A stretch of DNA of 7,269 bases from assembly GCA_018830925.1 (NCBI GenBank), contig JAHJRK010000180.1:1-7269 (forward strand), in the 5' to 3' direction. Shown here piece by piece: positions 1-5,396 of this stretch. Positions within the stretch are counted from its first letter, which is position 1. The number at the start of each line of letters is the position of its first letter. Under the pieces are notes generated by a model. It saw only the letters and a list, made by a program, of their open reading frames with translations. It was not told the origin of the DNA and did no database searches. Position numbers and translations under genes: made by a program. The DNA is from Pseudomonadota bacterium. Its GTDB lineage: Bacteria > Desulfobacterota > Desulfobacteria > Desulfobacterales > RPRI01.

Positions 1-1251
1 TGAAACACGGAGGCTTGTTATCGGAATCCCGGTCTTCTTCTCGATCCTCTCCTTTCCCTCCCTGAGCGCATATGCAAGACCTTCCAGAATAGCCATATAA
101 AAATAAGCCCTGTTATGAATATCCCCGAAGCCTATGACAGCACCTTTTGCCTCAGGACCCGGAATCTTTATTCCGGGAGTCCAGTAAGGCTGAAGCATAA
201 GGCCCATTGATCCCTTTGGCACATCTGCAACAAGCTTGTCGAAAAGCGTTTCAACCTCCACTTTTTCCATGGCCGCTATCTGCTGTTCTTTCAGGCCGAA
301 TTCTTTCTTGAACCAGCTCACCATCCAGAAGCCCCGCATGTTCTCCACTTCTATGTTATAGTATCCGGGAACAGCTGAAGGATATGGAGGAAAAAGAGGC
401 ACAGCTTCAACATATTTCTTATGCGTGACATTTATTGTAGCCGTCGTCCCGTAACTGATACAACCGATGGAAGAATCGAAACTCCCCGAACCGATGACTT
501 CGCAAGCCTTATCCGCTGCCGCGGCTATAAGTGGAAGCCCCGCTGGAATCCCGGTTTCATCCGAAGCGGCCTTTGTAATGCTTCCGATCTGCTCTCCTGA
601 GGGGATAAGTTCCGGAAGCAAATCCTTCTCCACGGGAAGGCACTTCCATTTAAAGTCCCAGCTAGCCGCCCAGCGGAATTTTTTATAATCAAAAGGAATG
701 TATCCGACCTGGCATCCCACCGAATCCGCGAATCTGCCTGTCAGCCTGTATGTCAGATAACCAGAAAGGAGAAGGTACTTATAAGTCTTTTTCCATATCT
801 CGGGCTCATGGGTTCTGATCCAGTTGACTTCCGCCTCAGCGCGGACATAGTCAATAGTACCGGTTAAATTCGTTATGTCTATTTGAAAGCTCCGGAGACC
901 ACCGAGAGGAGGAAGCCCGTAAGTTTTGCGCTGATCGAGCCAGACAATGGCGGGACGCAGGGCTTTTCCTTCTTTGTCCACATTCAAAACCGTAGCCCTC
1001 TGCGTCGTCAGTGAAACGCCGGCGATTCGCTCCCTGTATGAAGGCTGGCTGGCAAACAGCTTCCGGCAGGCAAGGCAGAGGGATTCCCAGAAGACTTCCG
1101 GATCCTGTTCCGCCCACCCCGGATGTTTTGAAAAATAAGGGTTGAAATGTACCCTCTCCTTTGCAAGCAGATTGCCTTCAAGGTCAAAAATCAGAGCTTT
1201 CAGGCTTTGGGTTCCGTTGTCGATAGCCAGCAATAAGTCTTTGTTGTTCAT
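1..1251 (-). CDS. FGGY-family carbohydrate kinase (xylulokinase-like), C-terminus cut by window edge
   Basis: Family members phosphorylate a sugar or polyol with ATP in the cytoplasm (xylulose, ribulose, glycerol and others). The frame is open from ATG at 1251 to base 1, giving 417 codons; full proteins are about 480-520 residues, so only the C-terminal part is missing. Visible signatures are the N-terminal ATP-phosphate loop DNGTQSLKAL (residues 11-20), TTQRATVLN (82-90), the substrate-side motif VWLDQR (103-108), AADKACEVIGSG (245-256) in which D247 is the likely catalytic Asp, and the nucleotide-site SYGTTATINV (266-275). No stop or frameshift interrupts it. The upstream purine stretch GTGAGAG is only a weak ribosome site, but the N-terminus fits the family. 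It lies 32 bp after the gene ending at 1284 and may be co-transcribed with it. The substrate cannot be told from this sequence. It is not part of the cassette array. Confidence 0.88.
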   Translation of the reverse strand, partial: MNNKDLLLAIDNGTQSLKALIFDLEGNLLAKERVHFNPYFSKHPGWAEQDPEVFWESLCLACRKLFASQPSYRERIAGVSLTTQRATVLNVDKEGKALRPAIVWLDQRKTYGLPPLGGLRSFQIDITNLTGTIDYVRAEAEVNWIRTHEPEIWKKTYKYLLLSGYLTYRLTGRFADSVGCQVGYIPFDYKKFRWAASWDFKWKCLPVEKDLLPELIPSGEQIGSITKAASDETGIPAGLPLIAAAADKACEVIGSGSFDSSIGCISYGTTATINVTHKKYVEAVPLFPPYPSAVPGYYNIEVENMRGFWMVSWFKKEFGLKEQQIAAMEKVEVETLFDKLVADVPKGSMGLMLQPYWTPGIKIPGPEAKGAVIGFGDIHNRAYFYMAILEGLAYALREGKERIEKKTGIPITSLRVS

Positions 1252-1283
1252 TATCAACTCTCACACCGTTTAAGTTCAAACCG

Positions 1284-2312
1284 TTATTTGTCCGAAAAAA
1301 AACCAAACATCCCGTTATGGAATTCTTCAAATGCTGACAGTTCCAATACCTGAGTCACCTTAATTTTAAGCAGCGATGTAATCGGCGCAAGAAGTTGAAG
1401 AGTTTCATCATTTTTGATCAGTATCTCCTGCGGCAGTAACCCCATCTTCTCTAAAAGGCTAAGAAAATGATCTCTGAATACCGGAACATCATCAGAAATA
1501 TTAAACAAATAAGAGTCTAAAGCAAACCCTGAGTGATGATCCATAACTGCAAACATTCGGGGGAAAAAAGGTCTTTCTTTTTTCTCACTCACCGGCGCGG
1601 GCGCAAACGCGATATCTATTTCCCAGACGGCGTTTACGCGGACGGCCTTCTTTTTGATTCTCTGAATTCTGGTTTCATCGACCCGGTCATCAATATTTAT
1701 TGTTTTTTCAGCGGGAGCAGGGTTCATCCACCTGTCTTTCCAGAGAACAATATTCTTAGCTTTATCCGGCACCCTGACCAGATATTTATCTTCACCGGAA
1801 GGCGTGAGCAACCCGTCATCTTCCCGGAAGCGCAAAGCCACATCGCTGGCCTGTTCTATGGCTACAGTCAAAAACAACGCCTCTTTTTTTGTCAGAAACC
1901 AAGGGAAATAACCCGGCAGATAACTTCTGAACACAGGCCATTCGTTTCGTCCGCGGAGCTTTAACCCGAGTTTTTTTATTATTTGAAAGTCCTCTTTTTG
2001 CAAATAGCTTCTATCTTCAAAGGAAGCTATAAGGCATTTTTGCGCTTGGAGCGCATCAGGATCCGTTTCTTTGATTTCACCGGATTGAATTTTAAGACAT
2101 CCTTCAAGGCCATCTGTTCCCAGATATACGGCAATGGCAAACACTTCTCCGAGATTTCCCAAAATACAGCAATATCCGATTTCTCCATCTTCCGGATTCT
2201 GAACGCCAAACAGGTTGTCATCGTACATCCAATTCCAGCATTCCAGTTTTTTAAATTCCAAAGCGACATCGTACAGCCTTTGCCATTCTTTCATGGAAGG
2301 AGCTTTATTCAT
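1284..2312 (-). CDS. Conserved hypothetical two-domain protein (resembles DUF7309/DUF6930 proteins)
   Basis: Function unknown. I chose the start at 2312 (342 residues, MNKAPSMKEW) rather than the longer frame opening at 2393. The shorter start has a GGCGAGG ribosome site about 9 nt upstream, and the longer version would overlap the BRO gene and add an unconserved-looking leader. The N-terminal half (about residues 8-160) is rich in Trp/Tyr/Gly motifs: CWNWMYDDNLFGVQNP, GEIGYCCILGNLGE, VYLGTDGLEG, the QKCLIASFEDR segment and GYFPWFLTKKEA. From memory this resembles proteins tagged DUF7309 at the N-terminus and DUF6930 at the C-terminus; the label should be confirmed by a profile search. The C-terminal half (about 225-342) has an alternating beta/alpha look (VWEIDIAF, RMFAVMDHHSGFAL, PQEILIKNDE). 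There is no signal peptide or membrane segment, so it is probably cytoplasmic. It lies 55 bp downstream of the BRO gene on the same strand, which suggests an operon. Confidence 0.75.
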   Translation of the reverse strand: MNKAPSMKEWQRLYDVALEFKKLECWNWMYDDNLFGVQNPEDGEIGYCCILGNLGEVFAIAVYLGTDGLEGCLKIQSGEIKETDPDALQAQKCLIASFEDRSYLQKEDFQIIKKLGLKLRGRNEWPVFRSYLPGYFPWFLTKKEALFLTVAIEQASDVALRFREDDGLLTPSGEDKYLVRVPDKAKNIVLWKDRWMNPAPAEKTINIDDRVDETRIQRIKKKAVRVNAVWEIDIAFAPAPVSEKKERPFFPRMFAVMDHHSGFALDSYLFNISDDVPVFRDHFLSLLEKMGLLPQEILIKNDETLQLLAPITSLLKIKVTQVLELSAFEEFHNGMFGFFSDK

Positions 2313-2340
2313 GTTCGATAACCTCGCCTTTTGTTTATAA

Positions 2341-2357
2341 TTATAACCTTCAAAAAT
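2341..2357. repeat. 17-bp exact direct repeat, copy 1 (leader of the 342-residue gene)
   Basis: TTATAACCTTCAAAAAT occurs here and again at 3197-3213 in the same orientation. On the minus strand it reads ATTTTTGAAGGTTATAA. In the BRO gene it encodes the N-terminal IFEGYK. Here it lies in the short gap before the next gene, where the open frame would also read IFEGYN. A 17-bp exact match is not expected by chance in about 7 kb. Confidence 0.8.
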
Positions 2358-2367
2358 GGAGTGATCT

Positions 2368-3231
2368 TCATTCCTCCTCTTCCACACCGCCAATTTGCTT
2401 TAACAATGGCTTTTTTGAAATCGGCGGCAGGAAGCTCTCACCTGTAACCACTTTTTTCCCGGTCTTGGTTTCCAATTCAAGTCTTGCTTTCCTGGCAATG
2501 CCACCGCCTTTCTTACCGGCATCCATATTTTCATCCATTCCGGTGGCATTCTCGCTTTCGGCTATCTGCCGGGTGGAAAGCTCTGCAAGAGCGGTAAAAA
2601 TCAGCTCTGCTTCGCTCATGTGATCCCGCAGGTTTTGCGTCTTCAGTCCTTTTAATTCCTTATGCTCTTTTACGGAGACATCCGCCCATTCCTGATGAAT
2701 GACATTGGTAAGAATCGCGTATTCCTCTTCTTTTTTTATTTCATGGCCTTTCCAGTAATCTGTCAGTTTGTTGCGGGTCTCCTGGCCCATCATCCGCTGC
2801 TGTATCCACTTGTTACTTCTGCCGTGCTGTTTCCAGAACTCCCGCGCCCTGTCTAAAGAACGCGCCGGGTCTGCCATGTCCTGCATGCGTTCATAGCCGA
2901 CCTTTGCCAGCCAGAGCTTTATTGGTTCTGCCTTTGGGCTGGGTACAGACTGTATAAGACGCAGAAGCGTTTCAGGATCAGCCACATCGGTAAGGCGCAT
3001 TTTCCCATCAACCGCAACCATCTTCAACCGGTTACATTTTGTAACCGTTTCACTTCCTTCTTTATTAAGACGGTTTTTCAATACCTTCCAGTAGTTTCGA
3101 GCCGCCTGGTAATTGGGCTGCTGTATTAGAACCTGTAAAATATCTACTACTGAGAAATACCATGTTTCGGTATTCTCATCATAATGCCGTCGAATTTTAT
3201 AACCTTCAAAAATCGCCAGGGCTTTTGTCAT
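2368..3231 (-). CDS. BRO-N domain protein (phage antirepressor-like)
   Basis: BRO-N proteins are DNA-binding or antirepressor-like proteins common in phages, prophages and bacterial accessory regions; their cellular role is mostly unproven. The 287 residues contain an N-terminal Bro-N-like region (about 8-115) with IFEGYKIRRHYDENTETWYF, SVVDILQVL (27-35), YWKVLKNRL (47-55), RLTDVADPETLLRLIQSVPS (79-98) and EPIKLWLAKVGYERM (102-116). A Lys/Arg-rich helical middle follows, and a basic tail (KKGGGIARKARLELETKTGKK, 240-260) ends in an acidic EEEE. The last part has the look of the standalone BRO proteins often annotated as 'phage antirepressor' in Desulfobacterota. The start at 3231 is supported by an AAAAGG stretch about 8 nt upstream and by the conserved N-terminus. 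A palindrome overlaps the predicted promoter, so autoregulation is plausible. It is followed by the 342-residue gene on the same strand. The gene looks intact. Confidence 0.85.
   Translation of the reverse strand: MTKALAIFEGYKIRRHYDENTETWYFSVVDILQVLIQQPNYQAARNYWKVLKNRLNKEGSETVTKCNRLKMVAVDGKMRLTDVADPETLLRLIQSVPSPKAEPIKLWLAKVGYERMQDMADPARSLDRAREFWKQHGRSNKWIQQRMMGQETRNKLTDYWKGHEIKKEEEYAILTNVIHQEWADVSVKEHKELKGLKTQNLRDHMSEAELIFTALAELSTRQIAESENATGMDENMDAGKKGGGIARKARLELETKTGKKVVTGESFLPPISKKPLLKQIGGVEEEE
3197..3213. repeat. 17-bp exact direct repeat, copy 2 (inside BRO start)
   Basis: Second copy of the repeat at 2341-2357. Here it is coding sequence for residues IFEGYK of the BRO-N protein. Confidence 0.8.
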
Positions 3232-3254
3232 ATAAGCTGCCTTTTGAATGATTT

Positions 3255-3284
3255 ATTATGCCGTCGAGTGTCACCCGGTGACAA
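3255..3284 (-). promoter_or_regulatory. Candidate promoter and operator of the BRO gene
   Basis: Read on the minus strand, TTGTCA (3279-3284) and CATAAT (3255-3260) are separated by 18 bp, a plausible sigma70 promoter about 25 bp before the BRO start codon. The -35 hexamer overlaps a perfect palindrome TGTCACC-C-GGTGACA (3269-3283; 7-bp arms, 1-bp centre). Such a site is typical of a dimeric repressor. Which protein binds is unknown; autoregulation by the BRO protein is inference. Confidence 0.5.
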
Positions 3285-3392
3285 TTTGGCACCGACTTAC
3301 TTACTTCTCTCCGATATTTGGCTGACTTGGCCGGAATATTCAACGTCCACTTGAAATTATTAATTATTCAGGTTTCAAACTTTAGATGTAAA

Positions 3393-3409
3393 GGATATCC
3401 ATGATATCC
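3393..3409. repeat. Short perfect inverted repeat downstream of intI
   Basis: GGATATC-cat-GATATCC has 7-bp arms and a 3-nt centre, in the 219-bp gap between the BRO gene and the end of intI. It could act as a weak stem or a protein-binding site. No clear U-tract follows on either strand, so I do not call it a terminator. Apart from this and the BRO promoter, I see nothing else in the gap. Confidence 0.45.
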
Positions 3410-3450
3410 CGGCCTGCATTTTGACAACATTTATCATGCCCTGTTCGGAC

Positions 3451-4464
3451 TCACAGATTATCAAGAGGGCTTAAAGCTTTTGAAATATCTTTTTCCATGA
3501 CATGGGTATAGATTTCAGTTGTTTTCACATCTGCATGCCCCATCAGTTCCTGAACAACTCGAATGTTGTTGCCGTTTTCAAGAAGATGGGTGGCAAAAGA
3601 ATGCCTGAAAGTATGGCAACTGACCCTTTTGGTGAGACCAGCTCTGTCGACAGCCGTCTTAACAGCTTTTTGAAGTCCTGATTCCAGAACATGATGCCTT
3701 CGTGCAACCCCGCTTCTCGTATCAACCGATATCTTTTTTGAAGGAAAAACATACTGCCATCTGAATTCCATTTTTGCATTCGGGTATTTTCTTGAAAGAG
3801 CCTCAGGAATATAAACTTCGCCAAAACCTTCCGCAAGATCCTTGTTATGAAGCTCCCGCACTCTGCTTACATGGTGGCGGATTTCGTCCTTGATATTTGC
3901 AGGGAGATTTACGGTTCTGTCTTTGTTTCCTTTTGCGGCTCTCACATAAATCAGATTTCTCTCAATATCCACATCCTGAATTCTCAGGCGCACGCATTCC
4001 ATGAGCCTGAGCCCACACCCGTATAGCAGCTTTGCCATGAGCAGGCGTGTTCCGCTGATATTACCGAGCACTTTTATGACTTCATTTTTGGTCATGACTA
4101 CAGGGGATCGGCGGTGTTTTCTTGCTTTTACAGGTGAAAGCTGCTCGTCAATGCTTATGTCAAGAACCAGTTTGTACAGAAAAACGATCGCGTTTAAAGC
4201 CTGGCGCTGGGTGGAGGCTGAAACCTTAAGATCAGTAGCAAGGTGGCTCAGAAAATCTTCTATCTCTCTCTTGCCCATTTCAGATGGATGCCGTTTGCAT
4301 TTATGATATTTGATATAACGGCTTATCCAGTCACAATAGGTTTTTTCGGTGCTCAAAGAGTAATGATGATATCTCAGGACCTGTCGCACCTGATCCATAA
4401 GCTTAATTTTTGGGTCTGGCTTAAATTTATTCTTGATTTCCATGATAACAGCCAATATCATCAA
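3451..4464 (-). CDS. intI: Integron integrase IntI (tyrosine recombinase)
   Basis: It catalyses insertion and excision of gene cassettes by recombining attI with folded single-stranded attC sites. Tyrosine-recombinase residues are all visible: R153 (GLRLMECVRL), K178 (RAAKGNKDR), H284 and R287 (CHTFRHSFATHLL), H310 (ELMGHADVKTTEIYTH) and nucleophile Y319. The N-terminal SAM-like core-binding region begins at QVRQVLRYHHYSLSTEKTYCDWI (25-47) and includes KRHPSEMG. The diagnostic IntI insertion, absent from XerC/D, spans about 212-245 (YIPEALSRKYPNA...WQYVFPS). Length 337 is near normal. The start is uncertain: M1 (4464) lies inside an inverted repeat and has no ribosome site, and M8 (4443, MEIKNKFKPD) would also fit. 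The gene diverges from the cassettes, the classical layout, and appears intact, so the array may still be active. Confidence 0.95.
   Translation of the reverse strand: MMILAVIMEIKNKFKPDPKIKLMDQVRQVLRYHHYSLSTEKTYCDWISRYIKYHKCKRHPSEMGKREIEDFLSHLATDLKVSASTQRQALNAIVFLYKLVLDISIDEQLSPVKARKHRRSPVVMTKNEVIKVLGNISGTRLLMAKLLYGCGLRLMECVRLRIQDVDIERNLIYVRAAKGNKDRTVNLPANIKDEIRHHVSRVRELHNKDLAEGFGEVYIPEALSRKYPNAKMEFRWQYVFPSKKISVDTRSGVARRHHVLESGLQKAVKTAVDRAGLTKRVSCHTFRHSFATHLLENGNNIRVVQELMGHADVKTTEIYTHVMEKDISKALSPLDNL
4433..4461 (+). promoter_or_regulatory. Candidate cassette promoter Pc within the 5' end of intI
   Basis: TTGATT (4433-4438) and TATCAT (4456-4461) are separated by exactly 17 bp and point towards the cassettes. 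The -10 matches the consensus at 5 of 6 bases and the -35 at 4 of 6. The position, overlapping the start of the integrase gene, mirrors Pc of class 1 integrons. Supported by sequence pattern only. Confidence 0.5.
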
Positions 4465-4500
4465 AACATGGAAAATTCAATCGTGTTTTTTCCATGTTTT
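4463..4500. repeat. 13-bp perfect inverted repeat over the intI start
   Basis: AAAACATGGAAAA (4463-4475) and its exact reverse complement TTTTCCATGTTTT (4488-4500) flank a 12-bp spacer. The left arm touches the first annotated intI start codon. The core ATGGAAA recurs at 4520 and 4553, suggesting one protein binds all of them. Candidate roles are an operator for intI or accessory integrase-binding sites of attI. Confidence 0.65.
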
Positions 4501-4511
4501 ATTGCTAATAC

Positions 4512-4587
4512 GGCAATACATGGAAATATTTTCCATCGTATATAGGCAATAGATGGAAAGTTTTCCGCTTATTAACACTGTTATGGC
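4512..4587 (+). other. Candidate attI recombination site with accessory direct repeats
   Basis: Two direct repeats, GGCAATAcATGGAAA (4512-4526) and GGCAATAgATGGAAA (4545-4559), are spaced 33 bp, about three helical turns. Each continues into TTTTCC, and the first makes the palindrome ATGGAAA-tat-TTTCCAT (4520-4536). They are followed by an inverted pair TAAC-act-GTTA (4573-4583) whose right side, GTTATGG (4580-4586), resembles the core GTTRRRY with two deviations. attI1 similarly has two direct repeats upstream of a simple site of two inverted integrase boxes. The predicted exchange point is between G4580 and T4581, 39 bp before the first cassette gene. Assignment rests on position and architecture. 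Confidence 0.6.
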
Positions 4588-4619
4588 TTATATATTCTAT
4601 TGGGATCGCAGGATATAGA

Positions 4620-5321
4620 ATGAAGAAATCACATTTTAACCATGCTGCTAATGCCTGCCTTGAAAATGGAAAGAGATTATTGAGAGATGCTGAAATGTTG
4701 GAATATGAGGAACCACCTTCAACAGCTTATGCTCTTGTAATAATCGCTGAAGAGGAACTTGCCAAAGCTTTCCTACTTACACTCGTGCATAAAAATGTAA
4801 TTCAATGGAATGATTTCATCTTACGCGCAGCTCATGATCACAAATGTAAACAGCTTCTGGTAATGGTGATGGAATTTCTTAATCCAAGTGATGATGAATT
4901 TATGGCACGCGATAGAGCATGGTATTCTGATAGAGTGGATGGCTCATTACCGAGCCTGGTAGCAGATGCTCTCTATATTTTTCGTCATGAAAAAATTGGT
5001 AGATGGGAATTCAAAAATTGGTTTTGGGAGGAACCTCCAGTTTATGAATCCAAAGCACAAAAGGTGGCAAATGGCTTTATAGATAAGAGGAAACAAGACC
5101 AACTATATATTGGCATTGGTAAAGATGGTGCTATAGTACCTAGAGTATTAGTAACGAATGCACAGTTCAAAGAGGAAATGGATCGTGCTAGCCGTCTATC
5201 CGCCGTTGTAAAAGAAATGCTGGAAGAAGAATGTAGTGAACGTTTTGACTACAAATTGGTCTTTGACGCCTTTGAGGCGCTCTTTAAAAGTATTAATTCA
5301 GACATGGAAAAAACGCCATAA
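4620..5321 (+). CDS. AbiV-like (HEPN-type) abortive infection protein, cassette 1
   Basis: AbiV proteins abort phage infection; in Lactococcus AbiV acts against phage through the phage product SaV. The family is all-helical and HEPN-like. In these 233 residues the family pattern is clear: HAANACLENGKRLLRDAEML (8-27), then STAYALVIIAEEELAKAFLL (34-53) with the signature EExxxKA, then the RAAHDHK segment (69-75), which reads Rx4H (R69, H74) plus HxxK. The C-terminal part has DQLYIGIGKDG (160-170), like the LYVD-type segment of AbiV proteins, and a helical tail. AGGA lies 6 nt before the ATG. No signal peptide or membrane helix is seen, so it is cytoplasmic. As first cassette it is closest to the candidate Pc. 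The stop codon falls in the left core of attC1. A function in phage defence is inferred from the family; activity and nuclease competence are not shown. Confidence 0.75.
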   Translation: MKKSHFNHAANACLENGKRLLRDAEMLEYEEPPSTAYALVIIAEEELAKAFLLTLVHKNVIQWNDFILRAAHDHKCKQLLVMVMEFLNPSDDEFMARDRAWYSDRVDGSLPSLVADALYIFRHEKIGRWEFKNWFWEEPPVYESKAQKVANGFIDKRKQDQLYIGIGKDGAIVPRVLVTNAQFKEEMDRASRLSAVVKEMLEEECSERFDYKLVFDAFEALFKSINSDMEKTP

Positions 5322-5380
5322 CCAGCCCGTCCAGCCGATCGCGGCCCGTTGGGCCGCTCCGGCTGACTCGCACGTTCGGT
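5315..5380 (+). other. attC site 1 (end of cassette 1)
   Basis: The left core around CCATAAC (5316-5322) contains the stop codon of the AbiV-like gene; the right core is GTTCGGT (5374-5380). Between them lies a strong imperfect palindrome: CAGCCG (5332-5337) pairs with CGGCTG (5360-5365), and GCGGCCC (5341-5347) pairs with GGGCCGC (5351-5357) around a GTT loop, with unequal internal bases (ATC opposite TC). An outer pairing GC..GT/AC..GC (5325-5330 with 5366-5371) adds to it. Unequal strands fit the extrahelical bases of attC. The core boxes deviate somewhat from the consensus. Confidence 0.85.
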
Positions 5381-5384
5381 GTAA

Positions 5385-5396
5385 ATGAATAAATGA
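5385..5396 (+). other. Three-codon mini-ORF (Met-Asn-Lys-stop) overlapping the next start
   Basis: ATGAATAAATGA: the TGA stop overlaps the ATG at 5393 as ATGA. The 5393 gene has no good ribosome site close to it; the only candidate, GGTG (5378-5381), is 3 nt before this mini-ORF and 11 nt before 5393. Translational coupling through the mini-ORF is possible, like the short ORF-11 that aids expression of leaderless cassettes in class 1 integrons. It may be coincidence. Confidence 0.35.

Noticed and set aside
851..1138. Small open frames on both strands inside the kinase gene
   Set aside because: They are shadows of the continuous 417-codon FGGY kinase frame, which carries all the family motifs.
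1257..1286. Near-repeat AACGGTTTGAACTTAAACGG between the 342-residue gene and the kinase, considered as an attC remnant
   Set aside because: It does not form the nested palindrome with core boxes seen in the four attC sites; likely just a short intergenic spacer.
1533..2321. Plus-strand open frames of 143 and 112 codons
   Set aside because: They lie antisense to the 342-residue gene, lack family-like composition and have no convincing ribosome sites.
2313..2393. Longer N-terminus for the 342-residue protein (start at 2393)
   Set aside because: It would overlap the BRO coding end, has no good ribosome site, and the start at 2312 has GGCGAGG upstream.
3184..3267. 10-bp direct repeat ATGCCGTCGA (3184-3193 and 3258-3267)
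   Set aside because: One copy is in BRO coding sequence and the other in its promoter; a 10-bp match is expected by chance in several kb.
3393..3409. Rho-independent terminator for intI
   Set aside because: The stem is AT-rich and short, and neither strand shows a following U-tract; kept only as an inverted repeat.
4000..4545. Plus-strand open frames of about 100 codons within intI
   Set aside because: They are antisense shadows of the integrase gene; all recombinase motifs lie in the minus frame.
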